Assembly (NCBI GenBank): GCA_020634755.1
Contig: JACKBC010000010.1
Location: 62,001-126,000, forward strand
Origin: Caldilineaceae bacterium
Lineage (GTDB): Bacteria > Chloroflexota > Anaerolineae > Caldilineales > Caldilineaceae
Length of the DNA stretch: 64,000 bases
Direction: 5' to 3'
Within the stretch, counting starts at the first letter, position 1; every line of letters begins with the position of its first letter. Below, in pieces: positions 43,286 through 51,859 of this stretch. The notes under the pieces are model-generated. The model was not told where the DNA came from, did not search any database, and saw only the letters and a list, made by a program, of their open reading frames with translations. A program made the translations under genes and the position numbers.

Positions 43286-44196
43286 CGTCCGAAGCGCTAT
43301 TCTCCAAATTGACCGGCCCCAATCTACGCAAAGCGTTGACCGCGCTGGCGGCGCTGCTCATCTCAGCGGTGGTGCTGGGGCTGCTGCTCTATCGCGAACG
43401 GGCGGTGCTGCTGCAATACGATTGGCGACTGCGCTGGGAATTTGTGGGCGCTTCTTTGCTGTTGATGGTGCTGGGCATGGTGCTGGCGGGATGGGTCTGG
43501 GCCAGCATGATGCAGAGCTTGGGCAGCCACGTGGCCTTTCGGCTACACATGCGCTATTTTGCCATTTCGCACTTGGCGCGGCGGCTGCCCGGCACCATTT
43601 GGTATGTGGCCGGGCGCGGCTATTTATACCGGCAGCAGGGTGAATCGGTGCGGTTGGTGACGGCGGCCACCGGCGTGGAGCTGGTGATCAGCGTGTTGGC
43701 GGGCAGCCTGACGACGCTCTTTTGCGCGGCCTATGCGTTGGTGACGCTGCAACGTTCACAGTGGATTGGGCTGGTGGTGGTGGTGGGATTGGGGCTGATG
43801 GCCATCCATCCCCGCGCCATCAATTGGCTGCTGCTGAAAATTGGCCGGCAGCCTGCCCCCAATCTGCACTATGGGCGGGTGCTGAGCTGGCTGGTGGGGT
43901 ACGTTGTACTCTATGTGTTGGGCGGGGTCATGTTCTTTTGGATCGGCAACGCGGTCACACCCATTGCGGCGCGCCATTTTCCCTATGTGTTGGGCAGTTG
44001 GACGCTGGTCAGCACGCTGTCGGTGCTGGTCTTTTTTCTGCCTTCGAACTTGGGCTTCACCGAAGTGGGGCTGAGCCTGCTATTGGCCAATCTCATTCCA
44101 TCATCGTTTGCGGTGTTAATTGCCGTGCTGTCGCGGCTGCTGATGACGCTCTATGAGATCGTGGGGGCGGGGATTATGGTGCTGCTGTTTAAGTAA
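43282..44196 (+). CDS. LPG-synthase-TM-like (UPF0104/AglD-type) membrane protein
   Basis: 304 residues, about seven to eight transmembrane helices (for example LAALLISAVVLGLLLY, LLLMVLGMVLAGWVWASMM, SWLVGYVVLYVLGGVMFFW). Family features: an early Arg-rich RLHMRYFAISHLARRLPGTIWYV, and a PSNLGFTEVGLSLLL segment in the last third. Members lie next to glycosyltransferases and are proposed flippases or lipid-linked transfer partners. The ATG overlaps the TGA of the methyltransferase (4 nt). No soluble synthetase domain, so it is not a full MprF. A function in moving or modifying a lipid-linked glycan is inferred. Confidence 0.82.
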   Translation: MTSEALFSKLTGPNLRKALTALAALLISAVVLGLLLYRERAVLLQYDWRLRWEFVGASLLLMVLGMVLAGWVWASMMQSLGSHVAFRLHMRYFAISHLARRLPGTIWYVAGRGYLYRQQGESVRLVTAATGVELVISVLAGSLTTLFCAAYALVTLQRSQWIGLVVVVGLGLMAIHPRAINWLLLKIGRQPAPNLHYGRVLSWLVGYVVLYVLGGVMFFWIGNAVTPIAARHFPYVLGSWTLVSTLSVLVFFLPSNLGFTEVGLSLLLANLIPSSFAVLIAVLSRLLMTLYEIVGAGIMVLLFK

Positions 44197-44338
44197 TTTT
44201 CCTGAAAATTTTTACGGCTCTTTAGGATAGGGGTGACCGCTTTGGCTTCGCCAAGCACAGCCGACGCTACAGTGGCGCTCATCTGTCCACCGCCCAGATC
44301 CAGTTGCGCCATCTTTGCAACGCACATCAAAACGTGCA

Positions 44339-44401
44339 GAGAAGCCAGGTTTTGCAACAGACGTGCATCATGTTGATACGCGCTGGAAAACCTGGCTTCT
44401 C
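44339..44401. terminator. 15-bp-armed stem-loop
   Basis: GAGAAGCCAGGTTTT (44339-44353) and its exact complement (44387-44401) around 33 nt, between convergent genes. It may terminate one or both, or be a repeat related to the AGAAGCCTGGGTTGT hairpin at 60375-60407. The rest of the 213-bp gap shows nothing. Confidence 0.5.
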
Positions 44402-44408
44402 CTCTCCA

Positions 44409-45470
44409 CTACTTCCACGTATCTCGCAGCACGCGCACCCAGTTTTTATAGGCAATTTTCTCTAGATCGGCCTCGCTAAAGCCATATTCACGCAGGGCGT
44501 CCATGAGCTTGGGCAGACCGGCGGCGTCGCGCAGGTCTTGCGGCATGACAGCGCCGTCGAAATCGGAACCCAGCGCCACGTGTTCGACGCCAATGCGCTC
44601 GGCTACGTAGGCCGCGTGGCGGGCAATTTCGGCCAGCGACGTCTCTTTGTCCGACCGACCATCCTCGCGCAAAAAGCCAATATGATAGTTCATGCCCACC
44701 ACGCCGTTGGATTCAGCCAGCGCATCCAGCTGCTTGTCCGTCAGGTTGCGCGGCGTGGCGCTGAGGGCGTGGGCGTTAGAGTGGGTGGCCACCAGCGGCG
44801 CATCGCTCAGGCTGGCCACGTCCCAAAACCCTTTCTCGTTGAGATGCGAAAGGTCGATGAGCACGCCCAGCTGATTGCATTCGCGTACCAGCGTTTTGCC
44901 GGCAGCGGTCAAACCGGGGCCAATATCGGGTGTGGCTGGATACTTAAAGGGCACGCCATAGCCAAACGCATTGGGGCGACTCCAGACTGGTCCAATGGAG
45001 CGCAAGCCCATGGCGTAGAAAACGTGCAGCGACTCAAAGTCGGTGTCGATGGCTTCGGCGCCTTCGATGTGCAGCAGCATGGCAAAAATGCCGTTGTCCA
45101 GGCAGTGGGCCAGCTCATCTGCGGTGCGCACAACTTTGATTTTGCCCTGCGACTGTTTCTCCACCTCCAGCAACTTGGCCGCCGCCGAGACGGTGAACTT
45201 GAGGGCGTCAATTTGCTCTGGCGGGGACGGCAGCGGAAATTCATAACTGCCGTCGTCGTTGAGATAGTCGCCCGGCATCCCGGTCATCCGCTCTGGCGAG
45301 CGCGTATACATGGCGAAGAAGCCGCCGGCCAGACCGCCCTCTTGCGCACGTGGGAAGTCGATGTGGCCCTGCTCGCTTTTGGTGAAAAAGTCGCGCCGTT
45401 TATCTGCATCGGTGGCGCAGAGAGCTAATACCGTATCGTTGTGGCCGTCGAAAATGGGTGGGTTTTGCAT
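44409..45470 (-). CDS. membrane dipeptidase (M19 family)
   Basis: 353 residues from the ATG at 45470 (AAAGGA upstream). Zinc-binding motifs: IFDGHNDTV (HxD), LHIEGAEA (Glu), VATHSNAHAL (His), and ALGSDFDG at the end of the barrel. Hydrolyses dipeptides, often with D- or dehydro residues. No signal peptide, so probably cytoplasmic despite the family name. Confidence 0.92.
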   Translation of the reverse strand: MQNPPIFDGHNDTVLALCATDADKRRDFFTKSEQGHIDFPRAQEGGLAGGFFAMYTRSPERMTGMPGDYLNDDGSYEFPLPSPPEQIDALKFTVSAAAKLLEVEKQSQGKIKVVRTADELAHCLDNGIFAMLLHIEGAEAIDTDFESLHVFYAMGLRSIGPVWSRPNAFGYGVPFKYPATPDIGPGLTAAGKTLVRECNQLGVLIDLSHLNEKGFWDVASLSDAPLVATHSNAHALSATPRNLTDKQLDALAESNGVVGMNYHIGFLREDGRSDKETSLAEIARHAAYVAERIGVEHVALGSDFDGAVMPQDLRDAAGLPKLMDALREYGFSEADLEKIAYKNWVRVLRDTWK

Positions 45471-45922
45471 GATGAAATCCTTTGATCCTAGCTGCTGAAT
45501 GTGGATGGGCATGGCTGGAGATTGCTGGAAAACAGTAACCGTGTGGCAACCATGCTTTCAAAATACCAAATATTATAACAAAGTTTATGGTGAAGCACAG
45601 AAAGCCTAGGGCCGCGAACACTTAATTTTTCGAAATCACAACTCGAGCAAAAGTCATGTGGGATTTCTAAAAATTAAGCGGCCAGACAACTGAGGCAATC
45701 GCGCACCTTAAAAAGCGGGGTTAAAACCCGCGGCTGATAATGTAGTCGCGGTGGCGGCTGTTTGATGTGAGCCGAGGATTCTATCCTGCTGCCCCATATT
45801 CGCCTCCAAACCGAAACGCACCCTTATCCCCCAAAACATTTGTCTCCAGTATTAAATTCTGATATGCTTGCCATATTCGTCTGTTTACCCCATACCAAAT
45901 TCATATACACACGGAACGTCGT
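45471..45922. other. intergenic region with palindromes
   Basis: Divergent region between the dipeptidase and the TRAP genes. It holds a 17-bp-armed inverted repeat with one mismatch (CTTAATTTTTCGAAATC at 45621-45637 with 45662-45678) and a small GCGGGTT-AACCCGC hairpin near 45713. No ORF convinces; promoters for both sides are expected but not clearly placed. Confidence 0.45.
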
Positions 45923-46516
45923 ATGACTATCTTACTACGTATTTCCCGTCTGATCGATCATGTGTCCGAATTTTTCGGTTGGATTGCCCAAATGCTGGTG
46001 ATTGTGACGGTAACGCTTGGGTTTTACAATGTAGTGGCGCGCTACGTTGGTCGCTCCCTGGGCATGAATCTCTCTTCAAATCTCTTTTTGGAAATGCAGT
46101 GGCATCTCTTTTCGCTGGTCTTCTTTTTTGGTTTTGCCTACATTCTGAAACATGGCGTCAATGTGCGCGTAGATTTCATTTATGGCAAATGGTCAAAATA
46201 CAGCAAAGCGCTGCTCGACTTTTGGGGCCATTTGCTGCTGCTCGTTCCCTTTTGTATTTTAGGCATCTATGTGACTATTAACCCTGTGTTCACGTCTTGG
46301 GGGCGTTTGTCTAATGGTACATGGGGTACGTGGGAGCTGTCGCCAGACCCCAATGGAATTCCGCGGGCGCCGATTAAGACCATGATTATTGTGGCTTTTG
46401 TTTTGCTGCTGCTGCAAGTGATTTCGGAACTAATCAAGCTGTGGGCGGTACTGCGTGGGCAAGAATTAGATGTAGAAGAGCTGCATGATGATGCCACGCC
46501 AATCCGCATTGAATAA
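45923..46516 (+). CDS. dctQ: TRAP transporter small membrane subunit (DctQ-type)
   Basis: 197 residues, four predicted transmembrane helices (AQMLVIVTVTLGFYNVV, HLFSLVFFFGFAYIL, LLLLVPFCILGIYVTI, TMIIVAFVLLLLQVI). GVNVRVDFIY between helices 2 and 3 is typical of DctQ. With DctM it forms the sodium-driven symporter membrane unit. The 3' end is part of a 17-bp tandem duplication (two copies of ATCCGCATTGAATAAGC at 46502-46535). Confidence 0.85.
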   Translation: MTILLRISRLIDHVSEFFGWIAQMLVIVTVTLGFYNVVARYVGRSLGMNLSSNLFLEMQWHLFSLVFFFGFAYILKHGVNVRVDFIYGKWSKYSKALLDFWGHLLLLVPFCILGIYVTINPVFTSWGRLSNGTWGTWELSPDPNGIPRAPIKTMIIVAFVLLLLQVISELIKLWAVLRGQELDVEELHDDATPIRIE

Positions 46517-46534
46517 GCATCCGCATTGAATAAG

Positions 46535-46618
46535 CAGTAGTCCGACATAAAAATGGATTGGGCTGGATTCACGCATTGAGTCCGGCGTCTCTGGCGCCAA
46601 CACCATTGCCGTCTACCG
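46535..46618 (-). repeat. MITE-like repeat family A, copy 7 (diverged)
   Basis: GTAGTCCGACATAAAAATGG to CCAACACCATTGCCGTCTAC, about 84 bp, inserted between dctQ and dctM and preceded directly by the 17-bp tandem duplication. It leaves an unusually wide gap in an otherwise coupled gene pair. Confidence 0.6.
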
Positions 46619-46661
46619 ATCATAGACCAAATTATCTAACTTGAGCTGAGAGGAAAGCCAT

Positions 46662-47993
46662 ATGGGTTTTGAGTGGATTGCCATTGTTATGTTCGTCCTC
46701 TTTTTTGTGATGATCCTATACGGATATCCTGTCGCCTTTTCGTTTTCGGGGACGGCCATCGTTTTTGGACTTATCGGCTTGCTGTTGGGCGCGTTTGATC
46801 TGAATCTATTGCGATTGCTGCCCAATCGCTGGTTTGGCACCATGTCTGATCTGACGCTGTTGGCCATTATCTTCTTTGTTTTTATGGGGGCTGTCTTTGA
46901 AAAATCTGGCTTGGCTGAGGACTTGTTGGAGACATTGGGCATCTTGATGGGCCCCATGCGGGGTGGTTTGGCGCTGGCCGTGATCATTGTGGGAACGCTG
47001 CTGGCGGCGGCAACGGGCGTGGTGGCCGCCACGGTCATTGTCATGGGGTTGATTTCGCTACCCGTCATGGTGCGCTACGGATATGATCATAAGCTGGCCA
47101 CTGGAGCCATTATCTCTTCAGGCACGCTGGCGCAATTGATTCCGCCCAGCCTTGTGTTGGTGGTGCTCAGCGATCAAATCGGCGTCAGTGTGGGCGATCT
47201 CTTTGTGGGCGCCCTGATTCCGGGTTTGATGTTGGCCGGGCTCTATGCTGGATATGTAATGTTTATTGCCTTTATTAATCCAGAAGCCGCGCCGGCACTG
47301 CCGCCCGAGGCGCGTACGCTTAAAGGAATGGCGCTGCTGCGGCGCACCATGGTGGCCGTTTTCCCGCCTCTTTTTCTGATTTTTGCCGTACTAGGCAGCA
47401 TCTTTTTCGGGCTGGCCGCGCCGTTTGAAGCTGGCGCAGTTGGCGCCTTTGGCGCCTGTCTCCTCACTGCGTTTAACGGCAACCTTACCTGGAAAATCAT
47501 TCGTGACGCCGCTCGCTCCACTGCCAATATTACGGCGCTGGTGATTATGATTCTCTTCTGCTCTACGTTTTTTGGGCTGGTTTTTGACGGCTTGGGCGGG
47601 CAGAGCTATGTAAAAAGTCTATTGGTGAATCTACCCGGCGGCTATTGGGGCTTTGTGATTATTGCGAATATTGTGATTTTCTTGTTGGGCATTAATCTGG
47701 AATTTATTGAAATTAGCTTTATTGCCATGCCGCTCTTTGTGCCTGCGGCGCGTGAATTGGGCATCGACCTGGTTTGGTTTGGGGTGATGATGGCCATCAA
47801 CCTGAACATGGCTTTTATCTCGCCGCCCGTGGGCTTTTCGCTCTTCTATTTGCAGAGCGTAGCGCCGCCTGAAATAGAGACCATTGATATTCACAAAGGA
47901 GCGTTGCCCTTTATGGCGCTACAAGCGGTGGCTCTGATCATCGTGATTATATTCCCGCAAACGGTAACGTGGTTAGTTCAATTTGCTTCCTAA
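46662..47993 (+). CDS. dctM: TRAP transporter large membrane subunit (DctM-type)
   Basis: 443 residues, about 11-12 transmembrane helices. Typical DctM features: an early YGYPVAFSFSGTA, GPMRGGLALAVIIVG, PPSLVLVVLSDQIGVSVGDL, AFISPPVGFSLFYLQSVAPP. GAGAGGAAA lies upstream. The binding-protein gene is on the opposite strand downstream. Confidence 0.92.
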   Translation: MGFEWIAIVMFVLFFVMILYGYPVAFSFSGTAIVFGLIGLLLGAFDLNLLRLLPNRWFGTMSDLTLLAIIFFVFMGAVFEKSGLAEDLLETLGILMGPMRGGLALAVIIVGTLLAAATGVVAATVIVMGLISLPVMVRYGYDHKLATGAIISSGTLAQLIPPSLVLVVLSDQIGVSVGDLFVGALIPGLMLAGLYAGYVMFIAFINPEAAPALPPEARTLKGMALLRRTMVAVFPPLFLIFAVLGSIFFGLAAPFEAGAVGAFGACLLTAFNGNLTWKIIRDAARSTANITALVIMILFCSTFFGLVFDGLGGQSYVKSLLVNLPGGYWGFVIIANIVIFLLGINLEFIEISFIAMPLFVPAARELGIDLVWFGVMMAINLNMAFISPPVGFSLFYLQSVAPPEIETIDIHKGALPFMALQAVALIIVIIFPQTVTWLVQFAS

Positions 47994-48009
47994 CGCTCAC
48001 TCAGACAGC

Positions 48010-48044
48010 AAAAAACGCCTTGCCGGCCGGCAAGGCGTTTTTTT
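48010..48044. terminator. bidirectional terminator between dctM and dctP
   Basis: Perfect palindrome: AAACGCCTTGCCGG and CCGGCAAGGCGTTT, flanked by A6 and T7 runs. It ends both convergent TRAP genes. Confidence 0.92.
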
Positions 48045-48123
48045 GTGCTATCATTTCTGCGCTTGTGGATGCCGCCCCGTTTGAGAGCAGCGCAAGCCGG
48101 CACAGAAAATTTAGGGACAGACG

Positions 48124-49266
48124 CTATGTATTGCGCGCTCCATAATTGAGCATGGCGGTTTCAGCATAACCGTGCCAGCTTTGAATGGCGCTACGGAAAA
48201 CGGTCCACTCATCCAAGATTGATTTGAAGTCGGCATCGCTGGCCGCAAATTCATCATACAGGGCAAAGGATGCTTCTTCCGACGCCGCCATTACATCATC
48301 TGGGAAAGGCAGCAATTGGATGTCAGATTCGCTCTGCAATTTGGCCAAGGCGGTGGGGTTCTTGGCGTCATAGCGCGCCATCATAATAATATTGGCTTCG
48401 TAGGCAGCACTCTTTACAATCTCCTTGTAAAGTTCGGGCAGATTATTCCACTCATTCAGATTGATCTGCACTTCCAGTGTGGGGCCTGGTTCCCACCAGC
48501 CTGGATAGTAATAGAAGCTGGCCGCTTTGTGGAAGCCCAGTTTTTCATCATCATATGGGCCTACCCACTCGGCAGCGTCAATGGCGCCCGTCTGCAAAGC
48601 CTGGAAAATTTCACCGCCGGGCAATACCTGTACCGTTACGCCTAATTTGGCCATCACCTGGCCGCCTAGCCCCGGAATGCGCATCTTGAGACCCTGCAAA
48701 TCGGCCAGTGAGGTGATCTCTTTATTAAACCAACCACCCATCTGTACACCGGTATTGCCAGCGGGGAATTGAATGACGCCAAATCTGTTGGCATACACAT
48801 CTTGCATCATTTCCAAGCCACCGGCTTCGTAGAGCCAGGCATTCTGTTGGCGGTCAGTCAGGCCAAAGGGCAGCGCCGTACCAAAAGCGGTAACGGGGCT
48901 CTTGCCAATATAGTAGTAAGAAGCGGTGTGGCCACACTGTACGGCGCCTTCCTGCACCGCGTTTAATACCTCCAAGCCAGGCACCAATTCACCTGCGGCA
49001 CGCGGTTCAATCTTGAATTTGCCACCACTCAACACGCCCACCCGTTCGGCAAACACTTGGGCGCCACCAAAGATGGTGTCTAAACCCAATGGCCAGCTGG
49101 TGGCGCACTGCCAGCTCAACTCGGGAAGCGATTGATCAGACTGCGCCGCTTCCGCCATTTCTTCAGCAGCGGGCGTTTGCGAGAACGAGCAACCCGCGGC
49201 CAGGCCGGCAATGGCGCCACCGGCGGCTTTAACGGCAACGTTCGATAAAAACTCTCGTCGATTCAT
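48124..49266 (-). CDS. dctP: TRAP transporter substrate-binding protein (DctP/TakP-like, Tat lipoprotein)
   Basis: 380 residues. The N-terminus MNRREFLSNVAVKAAGG is a twin-arginine signal, and the lipobox LAAGC puts a lipidated Cys at residue 26. DctP fold with EPRAAGELVPGLEVLNAVQE, LKMRIPGLGGQVMAKLG and the signature LPGGEIFQALQTGAIDAAEW. The segment YYPGWWEPGPTLEVQI resembles TakP-type receptors of alpha-keto acids. Convergent with the membrane subunits rather than in one operon. GGGAGG precedes the start. Confidence 0.88.
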   Translation of the reverse strand: MNRREFLSNVAVKAAGGAIAGLAAGCSFSQTPAAEEMAEAAQSDQSLPELSWQCATSWPLGLDTIFGGAQVFAERVGVLSGGKFKIEPRAAGELVPGLEVLNAVQEGAVQCGHTASYYYIGKSPVTAFGTALPFGLTDRQQNAWLYEAGGLEMMQDVYANRFGVIQFPAGNTGVQMGGWFNKEITSLADLQGLKMRIPGLGGQVMAKLGVTVQVLPGGEIFQALQTGAIDAAEWVGPYDDEKLGFHKAASFYYYPGWWEPGPTLEVQINLNEWNNLPELYKEIVKSAAYEANIIMMARYDAKNPTALAKLQSESDIQLLPFPDDVMAASEEASFALYDEFAASDADFKSILDEWTVFRSAIQSWHGYAETAMLNYGARNT

Positions 49267-49728
49267 AAAGATCCTCCCTGATCTTATGGAAAAGGAAAAA
49301 GTGGATTTTGAAGCGATTTACAGTTTGAACTGCCAATCGGCGCAACTTGATAGACCTGCGCCACTGAGACCATTTGGATTGAAATGCAGGGTGTATTACT
49401 GGATATGACAATTATTTCGGGATAGGGATAGGCTGATTGTAAAAGAGCCGTAAAGGCTTGTCAAATGGCGAGCTATTTCTTTAGACGATGGCGGTTGTGC
49501 GTAGTACAGAGCCATCATATAACGAAAGGACCTGGACGATGGCGGTTGTGCGTAGCACAGAGCCATCATAGAACGTAAAATACCATTGAATGCAAACGGG
49601 TTCACCCTTGGCTATCCACAGGTGCTGCGTAAGTCGTGAAACGTAGCTCTGTACGAGAACATGAATTTTACTTCACGCCAAAATTATTGAAAAACTCATG
49701 TTCTCGTCACAACCGCACTATAACGCGA
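49267..49728. other. intergenic region with REP pair and hairpin
   Basis: Two REP-like units at 49487-49516 and 49538-49567 (GATGGCGGTTGTGC/GCACAGAGCCATC type), the same family as at 20285. A 12-bp-armed inverted repeat, ACGAGAACATGA (49653-49664) with 49696-49707, follows. No gene. Confidence 0.6.
49487..49567. repeat. paired REP-like palindromes (GATGGC...GCCATC), second site
   Basis: Two 30-bp hairpin units 51 bp apart (start to start), near-identical to each other and close to the pair at 20285-20363. Both loci have two units in the same order, as in BIMEs. Confidence 0.65.
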
Positions 49729-50535
49729 TTATTCCGGCTCGATACCCGCTGCGCGCAATTGGGCAGCCAAACGTTCAGCGCGTGCGCGTTCTTCATCGGC
49801 GCGTGTGCGTTCTTCATCAGCGCGTGTACGTTCGGCGTCGGCCCGCGCGCGTTCTTCATCGGCGCGTGTGCGTTCGGCATCGGCGCGTGTCTGCTCTTCA
49901 TCAGCGCGCTCGCGGCCGGTTGGAATCAGGTTGCCGTCGTCGTCAATCCAGCGCAGCCAGCGCGTGCTCCGCTCTTCATATTCGCCTTCCCACAAGGCTA
50001 AACCCAGGTCAATATGATGAAACCAGGGCTCGTTGGTCTGCACATAGTCCATGCCCTGTAGCTGATAGATAACCAGCGGCGTCCCCTGAATTTGAGTATC
50101 GGGGTCATAGACCGCATAATAAGCCACGCGCATTTGCGCATAAAGCTGCATCTTGCGCGTCAATTCGCCGCCTTTGGTATTGGATACGATCTCAATGACT
50201 ACATCGGGCGGCTTGCCCACGGCCCAAATCAAATAGGAGCGGCCTTCGGTTTTCCACCAATCCTCGGGCATGACCACATCCAGACTCAGAAAAGCGTCCG
50301 GCACAATAGCAGGGGCGTCAATGTGATAGAACACGCCCACGTTGGCGGCTGCCACAAAATGCCGGTTATCGCCGGGGCCGCGCCAAGAGCTATAGAGCGG
50401 CTCCGTTAATAGCCGCTGCTGCTTCTCAGAAAACAAATTGTCCACGGGCGTATCATCCTCGGTGATGAGGTGCGATGTGTCTGGCGGGGGCGCCAGTTCA
50501 ACAGAGGTTGTGGGGTCTAAAACCAAGTCGGCCAT
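49729..50535 (-). CDS. Uma2-family PD-(D/E)XK nuclease-like protein with coiled-coil tail
   Basis: 268 residues from the ATG at 50535. The central domain has LSLDVVMPEDWW and PPDVVIEIVSNTKGGEL followed by TRKMQLYAQMRVAYYAVYDP, the Uma2 (DUF820) restriction-like core: a Val-Ile-Glu-Ile motif and a downstream Lys/Arg. The C-terminal 60 residues are imperfect heptads (ADEERTR, ADAERTR, ADEERAR), about seven units encoded by 21-bp repeats near 49770-49910, forming a charged coiled coil. The family is expanded in cyanobacteria and Chloroflexota; its cellular role is not settled. Confidence 0.82.
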   Translation of the reverse strand: MADLVLDPTTSVELAPPPDTSHLITEDDTPVDNLFSEKQQRLLTEPLYSSWRGPGDNRHFVAAANVGVFYHIDAPAIVPDAFLSLDVVMPEDWWKTEGRSYLIWAVGKPPDVVIEIVSNTKGGELTRKMQLYAQMRVAYYAVYDPDTQIQGTPLVIYQLQGMDYVQTNEPWFHHIDLGLALWEGEYEERSTRWLRWIDDDGNLIPTGRERADEEQTRADAERTRADEERARADAERTRADEERTRADEERARAERLAAQLRAAGIEPE

Positions 50536-50701
50536 TTTGTGTTCCTTGTCAACAAGTGCGCACAAGCGTTCTGCGTAAATTGTATCATAGAGATGGGTAA
50601 AATGCCAGTGAATCTGCGCAAATCAAATCTATAAATTTACGTTTGTCCACCGGGGCTGATAGAATAGCCCGCAGATAATCAATCAGCGGAAAGGAAGCCG
50701 T

Positions 50702-51337
50702 ATGAGCCAGTTAGAAGCGCAAAGCGTTAAGCTGCCACAACACATTTATGATGAAATCGTTGCCCATGCCCGCGCCGGAAAACCGGAGGAAATCTGTGGC
50801 GTGCTGCGCGGACGCGGGTTGGAGGCGTTCGAGTTAATTCGCGGACGCAATGTGGCTAGCGAACGCATCGATAACTACGATGTCGATCCACAAACGCTGC
50901 TCTTGCAGTTTAAGTTTGAAGAAGCGGGCGACGCCATGATGGGTATCTATCATTCGCATCCAGTTTCGGTGGCCTATCCATCGGCGACTGATGCTTGGAA
51001 TGCCCATTACCCCGACTCGATCTATTTTATCTGCTCGCTGGAATTTGACCATGCGCCGGTTATTCGCGCTTTTCGCATGCATACACACTTTGTCGATGAC
51101 ATTACTGCTGCCCAAGCTGCTGCTGTGCGCGCCGGCGCGCGGTTCTTTGAAATCCGCCCCAATTCCAGCGTTTATGCACATTATGTGGCCGAGGATGCGC
51201 CCGTGCCCACCGCCATTGCGCCGCTTGCGGCATCTGTGCAGCCGCCCCTCTATGTTGAATATTTTGCCGATGGCGCTGAACTTGCCGATTTGCGGATTAT
51301 TGAGATTTTGGAGCATCCCGTTGCGGTGACGGCCTAG
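50702..51337 (+). CDS. JAMM/MPN metalloprotease (Mec-like, M67)
   Basis: 211 residues. JAMM zinc site: Glu30 in EEICGVLRG, and His84-x-His86-Pro ... Ser94-x-x-Asp97 in YHSHPVSVAYPSATD. Domain length about 140 residues, with about 70 further residues of unknown fold. Known relatives (Mycobacterium Mec, Pseudomonas QbsD) cleave ubiquitin-like sulfur carriers. The next genes encode such a carrier, its activating enzyme and a cysteine synthase, so the likely substrate is the CysO-like protein. AAAGGA lies upstream. Confidence 0.85.
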   Translation: MSQLEAQSVKLPQHIYDEIVAHARAGKPEEICGVLRGRGLEAFELIRGRNVASERIDNYDVDPQTLLLQFKFEEAGDAMMGIYHSHPVSVAYPSATDAWNAHYPDSIYFICSLEFDHAPVIRAFRMHTHFVDDITAAQAAAVRAGARFFEIRPNSSVYAHYVAEDAPVPTAIAPLAASVQPPLYVEYFADGAELADLRIIEILEHPVAVTA

Positions 51338-51423
51338 GAAGCACACGAATCCGCGGCAAGAATAGATTCAAGACACTGTAGCGTCAATTACACACGTGGG
51401 GCCGATTTTGTGCGAGAATTATC

Positions 51424-51446
51424 TGCGCTATAAAAAGTATAGCGCA
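51424..51446. promoter_or_regulatory. 9-bp-armed palindrome upstream of the cysO promoter
   Basis: TGCGCTATA and TATAGCGCA separated by 5 bp, ending 15 bp before the -35 box. Symmetry and position suit an operator for an activator or repressor of sulfur genes. It could instead be a hairpin ending the JAMM gene transcript, though no long T run follows. Confidence 0.5.
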
Positions 51447-51461
51447 AAACGCATAGTATCA

Positions 51462-51490
51462 TTGACAAGACCTATTATTCACAGTATACT
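51462..51490 (+). promoter_or_regulatory. sigma-70 promoter of the cysO leader
   Basis: TTGACA (51462-51467), 17-bp spacer, TATACT (51485-51490). The predicted start is near 51497, which is the A of an ATG. Confidence 0.85.
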
Positions 51491-51496
51491 ATATTT

Positions 51497-51547
51497 ATGT
51501 TAGCTAAACCCACATCTACAATTCGGCTTACTTGCTCGTGTCTTTAG
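51497..51547 (+). CDS. putative leaderless cysteine-containing mini-ORF
   Basis: 16 codons encoding MLAKPTSTIRLTCSCL, with two Cys codons three and one codons before the end. The predicted transcription start coincides with its ATG, so it would be leaderless. Cys-rich leaderless mini-ORFs are known as cysteine attenuators in mycobacteria; here only two Cys occur, so the assignment is tentative. It overlaps the 5' half of a structured RNA. Confidence 0.45.
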   Translation: MLAKPTSTIRLTCSCL

Positions 51548-51620
51548 CGGGCGTTGTCAGCATGACGCTGGCAGCTCCCGCGGAGTAAACACGCGCAATG
51601 AGCAAAGGTGAATTTAGCTA
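51499..51620 (+). ncRNA. structured leader RNA (candidate attenuator or riboswitch)
   Basis: TTAGCTAAA (51500-51508) can pair with TTTAGCTAA (51612-51620), closing a domain. Inside, TTGCTC pairs with GAGCAA, CGTGT with ACACG, and GCGGG with CCCGC, with an inner CAGC/GCTG hairpin, giving one long interrupted helix. I do not recognise a known riboswitch class. It lies in the cysO leader between a strong promoter and an intrinsic terminator. Confidence 0.45.
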
Positions 51621-51729
51621 ATTATTTTCATGAAATAGCGCACAAATGACTTAAAAATGTACATGCTCTGTCTGGCATGGTCGGGGTAAAATTTGTGTGC
51701 AAAATCACGTCATCTGGCGTGTAGCTATG

Positions 51730-51791
51730 TGCCGAGCTCGTTGTAGCAAACGGATTCCGTTTGCAACAGTGAACTCGGCATTTTGATTTTT
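51730..51791 (+). terminator. intrinsic terminator in the cysO leader
   Basis: Outer stem TGCCGAG (51730-51736)/CTCGGCA (51774-51780), inner stem GCAAACGG/CCGTTTGC with a 3-nt loop, then TTTTGATTTTT. It lies 69 nt before the cysO start and 240 nt after the promoter, so it is an attenuator candidate. Confidence 0.75.
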
Positions 51792-51859
51792 CAGTATTGT
51801 GATATTGCCAAATAATTTACAAAAATGATTTTCAAAACAACTGCACTATAGGAGAACCA

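Noticed and set aside
49487..49567. Possible CRISPR repeats
   Set aside because: Only two units of a strongly palindromic 30-bp sequence, a 21-bp gap, and no cas genes. The same pair occurs at 20285, so it is a REP-type element.
49770..49910. Tandem 21-bp DNA repeats as a non-coding satellite
   Set aside because: They are in frame within the Uma2-like gene and encode heptads of a coiled coil.
51499..51620. c-di-GMP riboswitch in the cysO leader
   Set aside because: CACGCGCAATGAGCAAAGG loosely recalls the GEMM consensus, but the second half and the tetraloop/receptor are absent.
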